Below are positions 1-6,568 of a stretch of 16,476 nucleotides of DNA, piece after piece. Within the stretch, counting starts at the first letter, position 1. Every line of letters begins with the position of its first letter. The stretch lies in assembly GCA_037139695.1 (NCBI GenBank), contig JBAXFX010000023.1:1-16476 (forward strand). Direction: 5' to 3'. The position numbers and the translations under genes are program-made. The notes under the pieces were generated by a model, which had not been told where the DNA came from, searched no databases, and was given only the letters and a program-made list of their open reading frames with translations. Origin of the DNA: JAAXTX01 sp037139695. GTDB taxonomy: Bacteria > Patescibacteriota > Minisyncoccia > Moranbacterales > UBA1568.

Positions 1-31
1 CGCTCGAAATTTTCGGATTTACAGCTCGACA

Positions 32-51
32 TGAGATTTGAGATAGATACT
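32..51 (-). repeat. Left copy of 20-bp terminal inverted repeat
   Basis: Read on the minus strand, this 20-mer begins AGTATCTATC and ends AAATCTCA. The identical 20-mer occurs on the plus strand at 16424-16443, so the two copies are inverted and lie near the two ends of the window. The left copy starts inside the secY stop codon: the A and G of TAG are its first two bases. The bases outside the two copies do not match. It could be the edge of a dispersed repeat or insertion-element remnant. The exact match is seen directly; its nature is inferred. Confidence 0.8.
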
Positions 52-1321
52 AAAACCCTTCGTAGCTCCGCATGGAAAGCTGCCCCTCGACATGCTTCAT
101 GAGCTCGAGCACGACCGACACGACGATAAGGATGGACACGCCGCCGAGCGTGAGCGACTGGATATTCGTCACATTCTGGATGATGGACGGCAGTACCGCG
201 ATGACACCGAGGAAAAGCGCCCCGCCGAGCGTGATCCGATTGATGACCCGACCGAGATATTCCGCCGTAGCCGTTCCCGGACGGATGCCCGGGACGAAAC
301 CGCCTTGCTTCTGCAGGTTCTCGGCGATCTTGAATGGATCGAACACGACGGCCGTGTAGAAGTACGTGAAGACCACGACGAGCAGGAAATACAGCCCCGC
401 ATAGATCCACTGGTCGTTGAGAAACGAGTTCACCGCGATGGCGATGTCGGCAACCGTCCCCGACCCGGACTGGGCGAAGTAACTCGCCACCATCTTCGGG
501 ATAAGGATGATCGACACGGAGAAGATGATCGGGATGACGCCTGCCTGATTCACGCGAAGCGGAAGGTGCGTGGAAGCGCCGCCGTAGACCCGGGCACCGC
601 GCATCCGTTTGGCGTACGAGACCGGGATGACGCGCTGGCCGTCGTTCACGAACACGACCCCGGCGATGGTCACGATGCCCACCACAAGGAAAAGCAGGTA
701 GGAAAAGATCTGCGTCGAATCCCAGGTCGACAGGAACCGCGCCGCGGACGTCGGCAACCCTGCGATGATACCCGCGAAGATCATCATCGAGACGCCGTTC
801 CCCAGCCCCTGCTCGGTGATCAGCTCGCCGAGCCACATGAGAAAGACCGTCCCCGCGACCGCGGTCACGATCATCGCCGCAAGCGTCGCGGTCGAGGAAA
901 TAGCGATCACGCCCTGAGACTTGAGGAGCGTAATCATGCCGAATGCCTGGACGGCCGCAAGCGGCAAGGTAATCCATCTTGTCCACATGGTGAATTTCCG
1001 ACGCCCCGCTTCGCCCTCTTCCTTCTGGATCCGTTCAAGTGCCGGTACGGCCATGGTCAAAAGTTGCATGATGATGGACGCGGAGATGTACGGCGCCACA
1101 CCGAGAATCACGACGGATACGCCCTTGAGCCCGCCACCGGAAAAGGCGTTCAAGAGACCGAGCATACTGTTCTGATCGAACAGGTTTGAAAGCACGGTCA
1201 TGTTCACGCCCGGCATCGGTATATTCGCGGCGAACCGATAGACGACAAGGACTCCGAGGATGAAGAGGATCTTCTCCCGGAGTTCCGGTATGACGAAAGC
1301 CTGTTTGAGTGCGCGCAACAT
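50..1321 (-). CDS. secY: Preprotein translocase channel subunit SecY
   Basis: SecY forms the membrane channel through which the Sec system exports proteins and inserts membrane proteins. The 423-residue product is normal for the family and shows about ten hydrophobic segments. Family signatures are the PYISASIIMQLL stretch near residues 77-88, the basic cytoplasmic loop around QRVIPVSYAKRMRG (229-242), and the FDPFKIAENLQ...GFVPGIRPG loop (328-349) that contacts the ribosome and the motor. It ends in YEGF at a stop codon shared with the terminal repeat; many SecY proteins run a few residues past this motif, so the last codons may have been lost. It is separated from rplO by 159 bases that hold a strong hairpin and promoter-like boxes, so it may be transcribed partly on its own. 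No Shine-Dalgarno is seen; the base before ATG is C, one of three exceptions in the window. Confidence 0.98.
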   Translation of the reverse strand: MLRALKQAFVIPELREKILFILGVLVVYRFAANIPMPGVNMTVLSNLFDQNSMLGLLNAFSGGGLKGVSVVILGVAPYISASIIMQLLTMAVPALERIQKEEGEAGRRKFTMWTRWITLPLAAVQAFGMITLLKSQGVIAISSTATLAAMIVTAVAGTVFLMWLGELITEQGLGNGVSMMIFAGIIAGLPTSAARFLSTWDSTQIFSYLLFLVVGIVTIAGVVFVNDGQRVIPVSYAKRMRGARVYGGASTHLPLRVNQAGVIPIIFSVSIILIPKMVASYFAQSGSGTVADIAIAVNSFLNDQWIYAGLYFLLVVVFTYFYTAVVFDPFKIAENLQKQGGFVPGIRPGTATAEYLGRVINRITLGGALFLGVIAVLPSIIQNVTNIQSLTLGGVSILIVVSVVLELMKHVEGQLSMRSYEGF

Positions 1322-1350
1322 GTCGGTAAGAAAAGGGTTTATACCCCTCC

Positions 1351-1399
1351 ACTATATCAAGAAAGACCGTTTTATGCCAAAATCCGATGCTTCTGACAA
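1351..1399 (-). promoter_or_regulatory. Candidate secY promoter (two overlapping options)
   Basis: Two overlapping sigma70-like promoters read toward secY. One has TTGGCA (1375-1380), an 18-base spacer and TATAGT (1351-1356), each box 5 of 6 to consensus. The other has TTGTCA (1394-1399), a 17-base spacer and CATAAA (1371-1376) preceded by TGG, an extended -10 pattern. Either would give a short secY leader. The boxes are seen in the sequence; activity is inferred. Confidence 0.5.
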
Positions 1400-1417
1400 T
1401 CCATAGAGAGGGCATTC

Positions 1418-1449
1418 GAGGCCAGACCTCCTATCGGAGGCCTGGCCTC
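1418..1449 (-). other. 14-bp hairpin between rplO and secY
   Basis: Arms 1418-1431 and 1436-1449 pair over 14 base pairs with a GATA loop. The single non-Watson-Crick position is A opposite C on the plus strand but G opposite U in the minus-strand transcript, so the complete stem exists only in the RNA of the operon. No U-run follows, so it is not a classical intrinsic terminator; an RNA processing or stability element, or an attenuator, is possible. Confidence 0.75.
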
Positions 1450-1480
1450 CTGTCGGCTGCCATTGAAGGATCTTTTTTGA

Positions 1481-1921
1481 CTAGTCTTCTTTGATGGTCC
1501 CGCCGGCTTTCTTCACGGCCTCAAGGGCGGTATCGGAGAAACGGATACGGGAATCGAAGGAAAGCGCCTTCGAAAGTTCGCCACTTGAGACGACCTTGAA
1601 CCCGCCGGTCACCTTCTTGGGAGAGAAAAGTTTCTTCGCGATCAGGGTCTCGCGGCTCACCTCGTCGCCGGCCTCGAAATGATGCTCGAGGAACGCGAGG
1701 GTCAGCGTCGTGCGCTTCGGGTTCGGGGACTTGAATCCCTTCACCTTCTTCAGGCGATCGATGATCGACGAACGTCCGCCTTCGAAAAGCGGGTCGACTG
1801 ATGCGCCGGACCGGGACTTCTGTCCCTTCGTTCCGCGACCGGCGGTCTTGCCGCGGTTTCCGCCGCGACCGACGCGTTTGCGTCCCGGCTTCTTCTCGAC
1901 GGATAAAGTGTGGATCTGCAT
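1481..1921 (-). CDS. rplO: 50S ribosomal protein L15
   Basis: L15 is a late-assembling large-subunit protein. The 146-residue product has the basic Gly/Arg-rich N-terminus typical of the family (GRKRVGRGGNRGKTAGRGTKGQKSRSG) that threads into 23S rRNA, followed by the globular domain ending in VKKAGGTIKED. It starts 14 bases after the rpsE stop; in most bacteria rpmD (L30) lies here and there is no room for it. No Shine-Dalgarno is seen and the start is preceded by T. The gene ends in TAG. Length and motifs leave little doubt. Confidence 0.98.
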   Translation of the reverse strand: MQIHTLSVEKKPGRKRVGRGGNRGKTAGRGTKGQKSRSGASVDPLFEGGRSSIIDRLKKVKGFKSPNPKRTTLTLAFLEHHFEAGDEVSRETLIAKKLFSPKKVTGGFKVVSSGELSKALSFDSRIRFSDTALEAVKKAGGTIKED

Positions 1922-1935
1922 ACGATTGCTCAGGC

Positions 1936-2493
1936 TTACTTATTCGATTCCGCCTTTGACGTCTCAGACTTCGCCACGACTGGAGCCGAAACTTCTTTCG
2001 GCTCGGCCGGGGCCACATTCTGAAGCTGGCTGAACGCACGGACGGTGGCACGGGACAGATTGAGCGCGTTCGAGGAACCGAGCGACTTGGAAACGATATC
2101 CTTCACGCCGAGGAGATCGGACACCGCGCGAACCGCTCCGCCGGCAATGAGTCCACGACCTTCCTTCCCCGGTTTGAGAAGCACCTTCGCGCTCCCCTCC
2201 TTCGCATACACGTCGTGTGCGATGGTCCCGTTTACGAGCGAGATGGAAACGATGTTTTTCTTGGCATCGTTGAACGCCTTCTGGATGGCATCCGAAACGT
2301 CGTTCCCCTTGGCGACGCCGACACCGACCTTCCCTTTGCGGTTCCCGATCACCAACGTCGCGCGGAAACGGAACCGGCGACCGCCCTTGACGACGCGGGT
2401 CACGCGGGCAAGCGACAGAAGTTTCTGGTCGTACTCCGGTTTTTCCCGACGGCCTCCGCCGCGCTTCATTTTTGACTGTGGTTTCATGGCCAT
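1936..2493 (-). CDS. rpsE: 30S ribosomal protein S5
   Basis: S5 sits near the mRNA entry channel of the small subunit and supports decoding fidelity. The product has 185 residues. It carries the N-terminal S5 double-stranded-RNA-binding-like domain (VTRVVKGGRRFRFRATLVIG, then NRKGKVGVGVAKG, residues 31-63) and the C-terminal domain with GRGLIAGGAVRAVSDLLGVKD. A tail of about 25 residues rich in Pro, Glu, Lys and Ser extends past the conserved end. ATG at 2493 is chosen because it is preceded by T as at most starts here; ATG at 2487 is the alternative and loses two residues. It follows rplR by 19 bases. Confidence 0.97.
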   Translation of the reverse strand: MAMKPQSKMKRGGGRREKPEYDQKLLSLARVTRVVKGGRRFRFRATLVIGNRKGKVGVGVAKGNDVSDAIQKAFNDAKKNIVSISLVNGTIAHDVYAKEGSAKVLLKPGKEGRGLIAGGAVRAVSDLLGVKDIVSKSLGSSNALNLSRATVRAFSQLQNVAPAEPKEVSAPVVAKSETSKAESNK

Positions 2494-2512
2494 AAGAGTA
2501 CAAGAAAAGGGT

Positions 2513-2869
2513 TTAGAAACGGAGTCCGGCTTCGCGGGCACCTTCGGCCACGGCCTTCACCTTCCCGTGGTAGCGATACCCGGCACGATCGAACACGATC
2601 GTTTCGATTCCGGCGGCAAGACACTTCTCCCCGACCTTCTTCCCGAGAAGCAAGGCGCCCGGAACGGTGTTCTTGGCGTCCTTGCCGAGATCACGGATCG
2701 CAAGCGAAACGAGCGTCTTTCCGGCGACATCGTCGATGACCTGGACGGTAAGGGTCCGGAGGCTCCGGAAAACCGAAAGTCTCGGGCGCTCGGCGCTACC
2801 GGAAATCTTCGCGCGCACGCGGCGTGCCCGATTTTTCCGTTCCTGATTCCTCTGTATCTGCTTCTGCAT
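2513..2869 (-). CDS. rplR: 50S ribosomal protein L18
   Basis: L18 binds 5S rRNA together with L5 in the central protuberance of the large subunit. The 118-residue product matches the family length and shows RPRLSVFRSLRTLTVQVIDD near residues 28-47 and the conserved C-terminal FDRAGYRYHGKVKAVAEGAREAGLRF. The basic N-terminal stretch (QRNQERKNRARRVRAK) contacts rRNA. It lies between rplF (25-base gap) and rpsE, the usual spc-operon position. No Shine-Dalgarno is visible. Confidence 0.98.
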   Translation of the reverse strand: MQKQIQRNQERKNRARRVRAKISGSAERPRLSVFRSLRTLTVQVIDDVAGKTLVSLAIRDLGKDAKNTVPGALLLGKKVGEKCLAAGIETIVFDRAGYRYHGKVKAVAEGAREAGLRF

Positions 2870-2894
2870 ATGGGTATGAAAAACTTGCTATTCC

Positions 2895-3431
2895 TTAGGA
2901 AGACGACTTCTTTCCTTCCTTTCTGCGGACGACTTCTCCGACATACTTGAATCCCTTGCCCTTGTACGGCTCCACCGGCTTCAGCTGACGGATGACTGCC
3001 GCGAACTGTCCGACCGCCTGCTTATCGATGCCGGAAATCGTGAGTACGTTTCCCTCGACTTTCGCCTCAAGACCCTCAGGAATGGCCATGTCGACCGGAT
3101 GGGAAAACCCGAGCGCGAGGTTGAGCTTCTTTCCCGCGACCGCCATACGGAATCCGACGCCGTTGAGTTCGAGTTGCTCCTGAAATCCCTTCGTGACTCC
3201 CTCGATCATGTTCCCGACCATCTTGGTAGTGGTCCCCCAGAGCGCCGAGGCGCGCTTCGACTCCCCTTTCTTCGTGACGGTGATTTCTCCCTCGGCGATC
3301 GCGATCGCGACATCGACATGATGCGTGAATGAAAGCGTTCCCTTCGGCCCCTTCACGGTAAGGATATTCGCCTTCATGGACGCTTCTATGCCCTGCGGCA
3401 CGATCACTGGTTTTTTTCCTATTCGACTCAT
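2895..3431 (-). CDS. rplF: 50S ribosomal protein L6
   Basis: L6 lies near the factor-binding site of the large subunit. The 178-residue protein starts MSRIGKKPVIVPQG, a classical L6 N-terminus, contains two repeated alpha/beta domains, and keeps the KPVEPYKGKGFKYVGEVVRRKEGKK signature near the C-terminus that binds the sarcin-ricin region. The frame remains open for eight more codons upstream, but those codons are an in-frame reading of the 9-base tandem repeat array and are not L6-like, so the start at 3431 is preferred. That start is preceded by T. Confidence 0.98.
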   Translation of the reverse strand: MSRIGKKPVIVPQGIEASMKANILTVKGPKGTLSFTHHVDVAIAIAEGEITVTKKGESKRASALWGTTTKMVGNMIEGVTKGFQEQLELNGVGFRMAVAGKKLNLALGFSHPVDMAIPEGLEAKVEGNVLTISGIDKQAVGQFAAVIRQLKPVEPYKGKGFKYVGEVVRRKEGKKSSS

Positions 3432-3437
3432 AGTGCT

Positions 3438-3476
3438 AGCTTCATGAGCTTCCAAGCTTCGTAAGCTTCGTAAGCT
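3438..3476. repeat. 9-base tandem array before rplF
   Basis: The plus strand reads agcttcatg, agcttcca, agcttcgta, agcttcgta, agct: about four and a half units of 9, 8, 9 and 9 bases. The array ends seven bases before the rplF start codon. A GC hairpin (ggtgcgc/gcgcc, about 3488-3502) lies on the rpsH side of the same gap. Because AAGCTT is self-complementary, the array could form several alternative small hairpins in the transcript. Confidence 0.8.
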
Positions 3477-3511
3477 GAGAATTAACGGTGCGCTTCGCGC
3501 CTTACGCTTCC

Positions 3512-3922
3512 CTACCAGACCTCACAGATATACTCGCCACCGAGGCCCTTGGCATGCGCCTCCTCGCCACTCATCACGCCCTGTGAGGTCGAGACGATCG
3601 CGAGTCCGTACCCGTTCTTCACCTTGCGGATCTCGCCACGCTTCGCATATACACGGCACCCTTCTTTGCTGATACGGCGTATCCCGAGGATGGCCGGATC
3701 GCGGCGGAGCATGGAGCGCTCGACATACTTGAGCGCGATCTCGAGCGATTCCTTTTTGCCGGTCTCATCCATGATTTTCACGACGCCCTCGATGAACCCG
3801 CGCGACAGGAGTGTCTGCGCGATGGCGAACTTGAGCTTCGAAGCGGGAACGGCGACCGTTTTGTGGCCGGCGCGTTGCGCGTTCCGAATCCGAGTGAGCA
3901 TGTCTGCGATTGGGTCTAACAT
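3512..3922 (-). CDS. rpsH: 30S ribosomal protein S8
   Basis: S8 binds helix 21 of 16S rRNA and nucleates assembly of the central domain; in E. coli it also represses the spc operon by binding its mRNA. The 136-residue product begins MLDPIADMLTRIRNAQRAGHKTV and ends VSTSQGVMSGEEAHAKGLGGEYICEVW, both close to the family pattern including the conserved STSxGVM motif. It lies between rpsN (89-base gap, with folding potential) and rplF (80-base gap, with a tandem array). The start is preceded by T and no Shine-Dalgarno is seen. It ends in TAG. Confidence 0.98.
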   Translation of the reverse strand: MLDPIADMLTRIRNAQRAGHKTVAVPASKLKFAIAQTLLSRGFIEGVVKIMDETGKKESLEIALKYVERSMLRRDPAILGIRRISKEGCRVYAKRGEIRKVKNGYGLAIVSTSQGVMSGEEAHAKGLGGEYICEVW

Positions 3923-3960
3923 AGTCTAGGTTCTTACTGTATAGCATTCATCGGCTTCCC

Positions 3961-4003
3961 GTTTCCATACCCCGATTTCTTCCGAGGGGCCGGACTTGGA
4001 AAC
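3961..4003 (-). other. Possible nested hairpin in rpsN-rpsH gap
   Basis: In the minus-strand transcript GTTTCC (from 3998-4003) can pair with GGAAAC (3961-3966), enclosing CCCC (3986-3989) paired with GGGG (3970-3973). The structure lies just upstream of rpsH in an 89-base gap between genes that are usually nearly adjacent. S8 is a known autogenous repressor in E. coli, but I cannot identify its binding motif here. Confidence 0.4.
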
Positions 4004-4011
4004 CGGTCCGA

Positions 4012-4197
4012 TTACCACGACGACTTCCGTACTCCTGGGATTTCCCCTTTCGATGCGAGCTCCCGGAAACAGATCCGGCAGAGATCGTATCGGCGGAGGT
4101 ACCCGTGCTTCCGACCGCACTTCCAACACCGCCTCACGATACGTGTGGAGAATTTCGGATGTTTGTTCGCCCTCGCTATCACTGAAGTCTTCGCCAT
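4012..4197 (-). CDS. rpsN: 30S ribosomal protein S14, zinc-binding type
   Basis: S14 helps assemble the 30S head beside S3, S10 and S19. The 61-residue protein is the short zinc-ribbon form: CWKC at residues 24-27 and CRIC at 40-43 supply the four cysteine ligands. The E. coli form is longer (about 100 residues) and lacks them. This type is sometimes called rpsZ or rpsN1. It sits between rplE (30-base gap) and rpsH, as in most Gram-positive and CPR spc operons. The start context CTCTTATGGC is identical to that of rpsE. Confidence 0.98.
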   Translation of the reverse strand: MAKTSVIARANKHPKFSTRIVRRCWKCGRKHGYLRRYDLCRICFRELASKGEIPGVRKSSW

Positions 4198-4227
4198 AAG
4201 AGATGCGTTATCAGGAGACCGATTTAT

Positions 4228-4779
4228 TTATGCCTCTTCCGTCCGGAACGGGAATCCAAGCTTGCGGAACAATTCCAATCCGCTTTCCCGGTCCTTCGCC
4301 GTCGTCGTCACCGTGATCTGGAGTCCGAAGATGGTCTGCACCTTCTCGGGAATGACTTCCGGGAAGATCATATGCTCACGGAGACCGATATTGCAGTTTC
4401 CGGAAGCGTCCACCGAGGAGAGCGGGATACCCTGGAAGTCGCGGGTGCGGGGAAGAGTCGCGTAGAGGAACCGGTCGAGGAACTGCCACATGCGGCGACC
4501 GCGAAGCGTTACCCGGGTGCCGACTTCGAGCCCTTCGCGGATCTTGAATCCGGCGATAGCCTTGCGTGCCTTCGTAAGGACCGGCTTCTGGCCGGTAACG
4601 GCCGTAAGCGCGGCGAGGATCTCGTCGACACGGGCCTGTTCCTTCTGGAACTTCCCGATACCGACGTTCACCGTCACCTTCATGACGCGCGGAAGCGCGA
4701 ACGCGTTCTTCGTGCCGAGCGCCTTTCCAAGCTCCGGCAGAATCTCCCTGTATTTCGTTTTCATGATCGGCTGGTTCAT
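4228..4779 (-). CDS. rplE: 50S ribosomal protein L5
   Basis: L5 binds 5S rRNA and contacts the P-site tRNA and the small subunit through bridge B1b. The 183-residue product contains the family features ALPRVMKVTVNVGIG (residues 28-42), GQKPVLTKARKAIAGFKIREG and DASGNCNIGLREHMIFPEV. The start at 4779 is preceded by T and is preferred over the internal ATG at 4764, which is preceded by C; the choice changes five residues. A GAGAGAG run lies just one base before ATG, too close to be a normal Shine-Dalgarno. rplX lies 29 bases upstream. Confidence 0.97.
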   Translation of the reverse strand: MNQPIMKTKYREILPELGKALGTKNAFALPRVMKVTVNVGIGKFQKEQARVDEILAALTAVTGQKPVLTKARKAIAGFKIREGLEVGTRVTLRGRRMWQFLDRFLYATLPRTRDFQGIPLSSVDASGNCNIGLREHMIFPEVIPEKVQTIFGLQITVTTTAKDRESGLELFRKLGFPFRTEEA

Positions 4780-4808
4780 ACTCTCTCGGTTGTTCTGATA
4801 ATCGCGCG

Positions 4809-5114
4809 TTAGATCGACTTGCCGGAACGCCGGCTGATGCGGACCTTCTCCCCGCCCTCGACCGCGTACCCCACGCGGGTCGGCTTTCCGGTATGCGGAC
4901 AGACAAGCATCACGTTCGAGACATGCACCGGGAACGGCTTCTCGATCCGCTCACCCTTGCTCCCGTCGCGTCCGGCCTTGAGGTGCTTCTTCATGACGTT
5001 CACGCCGTCCACGATCACCTTGTCCTCCTTCGCGAGGACACTCGTAATCTTCCCGCGCTTTCCGCGGTCCTTTCCGGCGATCACTTCGATTTCGTCTCCT
5101 TTCTTGAGTTTCAT
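4809..5114 (-). CDS. rplX: 50S ribosomal protein L24
   Basis: L24 is an assembly-initiating large-subunit protein near the exit of the peptide tunnel. The 101-residue product opens with a KOW motif (KKGDEIEVIAGKDRGKRGKI, residues 3-22) and continues with DKVIVDGVNVMKKHLKAG, as in the family. A weak purine run (AAAGAGA) precedes the ATG. The 100-base gap before it carries two complementary 7-base tandem arrays, unusual between rplN and rplX, which are normally close together. Confidence 0.98.
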   Translation of the reverse strand: MKLKKGDEIEVIAGKDRGKRGKITSVLAKEDKVIVDGVNVMKKHLKAGRDGSKGERIEKPFPVHVSNVMLVCPHTGKPTRVGYAVEGGEKVRISRRSGKSI

Positions 5115-5129
5115 AATCTCTTTCGACTC

Positions 5130-5155
5130 ACAACCTACAACCTACAACCTACAAC
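5130..5155. repeat. 7-base tandem array A before rplX
   Basis: The plus strand reads acaacct three times followed by acaac, so on the transcript it is three copies of GTTGTAG-type units ending about 20 bases before the rplX start codon. Its GTTGT blocks are complementary to the ACAAC blocks of the second array in the same gap (5181-5204). A related array precedes rpsG. Confidence 0.9.
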
Positions 5156-5180
5156 AAGCTGTCATCATCGCTTGCGGAAA

Positions 5181-5204
5181 GTTGTCAGTTGTCAGTTGTC
5201 AGTT
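5181..5204. repeat. 7-base tandem array B after rplN
   Basis: The plus strand reads gttgtca three times plus gtt; on the transcript it is a run of ACAACTG-type units about ten bases after the rplN stop. Each unit can pair over five bases with a unit of the array at 5130-5155 in the same 7-base register, with a G-U pair and one mismatch between blocks, giving an imperfect segmented stem. Confidence 0.9.
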
Positions 5205-5214
5205 TACTGGTTAA

Positions 5215-5586
5215 CTAGAGCACCTCCTGCGCGAGTGAGACGATCTTCGGGAACCCCTTCTCACGGAGCTCTCTGGCCACCGGGCCGAAGATACGCGTTC
5301 CCTTCGGGTCGACACCGTTGGCATCCAGGATCACCGCGGCGTTCTCGTCGAACCGGATATAGGAGTTGTCCTTACGACGATACTCCCGCGCCTGACGCAC
5401 GATCACCGCGCGCACCTTGTCGCCCTTTTTCACCGCACCGCGCGGCTCGGCCGACTTGACGGACGCGACCACGATATCGCCGATAGCCGCATAGCGGCGC
5501 CTCGAACCGCCGAGCACCTTGAAGCACTCGATCACCTTCGCTCCGGAATTGTCGGCTACCCTGAGCCGTGTTTCTGCCTGTATCAT
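5215..5586 (-). CDS. rplN: 50S ribosomal protein L14
   Basis: L14 forms intersubunit bridges with 16S rRNA and is the binding site of the silencing factor RsfS. The 123-residue product equals the E. coli length and begins MIQAETRLRVADNSGAKVIECFKVLGGS, the highly conserved L14 N-terminus, with GDKVRAVIVRQ and FDENAAVILDANGVDPKGTRIFGPVARELR further on. The frame extends upstream without homology, so ATG at 5586 is the start. This is the only gene in the window with a clear Shine-Dalgarno (GGAGA about ten bases before ATG). It ends in TAG. Confidence 0.98.
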   Translation of the reverse strand: MIQAETRLRVADNSGAKVIECFKVLGGSRRRYAAIGDIVVASVKSAEPRGAVKKGDKVRAVIVRQAREYRRKDNSYIRFDENAAVILDANGVDPKGTRIFGPVARELREKGFPKIVSLAQEVL

Positions 5587-5612
5587 ATGGGTGCTTCTCC
5601 AGTCTTCTTGGC

Positions 5613-5891
5613 TTACTTCTTCGCGTCCGCGACCACGATGTGTCGTTTCCGACGGCTGACCGGACGGCATTCGCGGATCGAAACCGCGTCACCTTCCGCA
5701 TACGTCGCCCCTTCCGGAACGTGCACGAGGTACTTCTTGGAAGAACGGTACCGCTTGCCGTACTTCGGGCTGACCTTCAGGGTCTTCACTTCGACCGTGA
5801 TCGTCTTTTCCGCCTTTGCGCTCGTGACCGTCCCGCGCAAAGTCGGTGCCTTCGAGGCCGGCGCTTCGGTTGTCTGCTTCGTGATTGCCAT
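5613..5891 (-). CDS. rpsQ: 30S ribosomal protein S17
   Basis: S17 is a primary 16S rRNA binder of the 5-prime and central domains. The 92-residue OB-fold protein shows LRGTVTSAKAEKTITVEV, KRYRSSKKYLVHVPEG and a GDAVSIRECRPVSRRKRHIVV end, all family features. A short Ala/Thr-rich N-terminal extension (about 15 residues) precedes the core. Its ATG lies six bases after the rpmC stop, with AGAGA overlapping the stop codon as a weak possible ribosome-binding site. Confidence 0.97.
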   Translation of the reverse strand: MAITKQTTEAPASKAPTLRGTVTSAKAEKTITVEVKTLKVSPKYGKRYRSSKKYLVHVPEGATYAEGDAVSIRECRPVSRRKRHIVVADAKK

Positions 5892-5897
5892 AGGTCT

Positions 5898-6092
5898 CTA
5901 TGCGTTTAATTCCTCTTCGTGCCCGAGCGTAAGCGTGCGGGCAACGTCCTTCTTCGCGGCGCGGTATTCGCGATGATTCCGCGTCTCCTTTCCGGCAACC
6001 GAGAACCGGAGTTCCCGAACCTTTGTGCGGAGCCCGAGAAGAAGCTTCTCCCGTTCACCATTGCTTTTCTCGCGCAGTTCTTTGATCTTCAT
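5898..6092 (-). CDS. rpmC: 50S ribosomal protein L29
   Basis: L29 is a small helical protein at the tunnel exit that takes part in docking of trigger factor and the signal recognition particle. The 64-residue product starts MKIKELREKSNGEREKLLLGLRTKVRELRF, the usual two-helix pattern with a conserved ELRF block. It lies between rplP and rpsQ in the standard order. AAGGGA seven bases before ATG is a partial Shine-Dalgarno. It ends in TAG. Confidence 0.97.
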   Translation of the reverse strand: MKIKELREKSNGEREKLLLGLRTKVRELRFSVAGKETRNHREYRAAKKDVARTLTLGHEEELNA

Positions 6093-6101
6093 ACGATTCC
6101 C

Positions 6102-6524
6102 TTATTCGGTTCCGTGCCGGTCGACGAACTTCGTCTTCACCGACAACTTGTGCGCCGCGAGCCGCATCGCCTCCGCCGCGGCCTCACGTGATACGCCGTC
6201 AAGCTCGAAGAGTACCTTGCCCGCCTGCACCTTCGCCACATAATGGTCGACACTTCCCTTGCCCTTACCCATCGGAGTCTGCTCGCCCTTCTTCGTAATC
6301 GGCTTGTCGGGGAAAATCCGGATCCAGACCTTGCCACCGCGCAGGATATGCCGGGTGATGGCGCGGCGCGCCGCCTCGATCTGCCGGGCGGAAATGAGAC
6401 CGGTCTCCATCGCCTTCAGTCCGAAACTTCCGAAACTGACGCGAGCCCCCTTGTCGGTCGGACCTTTCGGCCAACCTCCGCGATGAGTCTTCCTGTGTTT
6501 TACCTTCCGTGGCATGAGCAGCAT
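6102..6524 (-). CDS. rplP: 50S ribosomal protein L16
   Basis: L16 helps shape the A-site tRNA-binding region of the large subunit. The 140-residue protein has the basic N-terminus MLLMPRKVKHRKTHRGG, the RVSFGSFGLKAMETGLISARQIEAARRAITRHI block (about residues 29-61), and KPITKKGEQTPMGKGKGSVDHYVAKVQAGKVLFEL (about 74-108). Start 6524 (preceded by T, and matching the MLxPKR-type start of the family) is preferred to the internal ATG at 6515. It sits between rpsC (44-base gap) and rpmC. Confidence 0.98.
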   Translation of the reverse strand: MLLMPRKVKHRKTHRGGWPKGPTDKGARVSFGSFGLKAMETGLISARQIEAARRAITRHILRGGKVWIRIFPDKPITKKGEQTPMGKGKGSVDHYVAKVQAGKVLFELDGVSREAAAEAMRLAAHKLSVKTKFVDRHGTE

Positions 6525-6568
6525 ACGGTTGTCTTCATTCTTCTCTTAACGTCTATTCCTCGTGAAAA

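Noticed and set aside
1..32. Possible start of a gene downstream of secY (minus strand, ATG at 30-32)
   Set aside because: Only about ten codons are in the window, none recognisable as adk, map or infA, and the ATG overlaps the edge of the terminal repeat.
92..1189. 365-codon open frame on the plus strand
   Set aside because: Antisense to secY; the composition (many His, Asp, Arg) is a mirror of a GC-rich membrane-protein gene and shows no domain.
1328..2515. Shared 14-mer (TAAACCCTTTTCTT on the transcript) before both secY (1328-1341) and rpsE (2502-2515)
   Set aside because: Similar placement before the start codon is curious, but a 14-base match is expected about once by chance in a window this long, and in rpsE it includes the rplR stop codon.
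5587..5670. Upstream extension of L14
   Set aside because: The added codons overlap the end of rpsQ and are unlike L14, whereas ATG at 5586 gives the exact family length and has the only good Shine-Dalgarno in the window.
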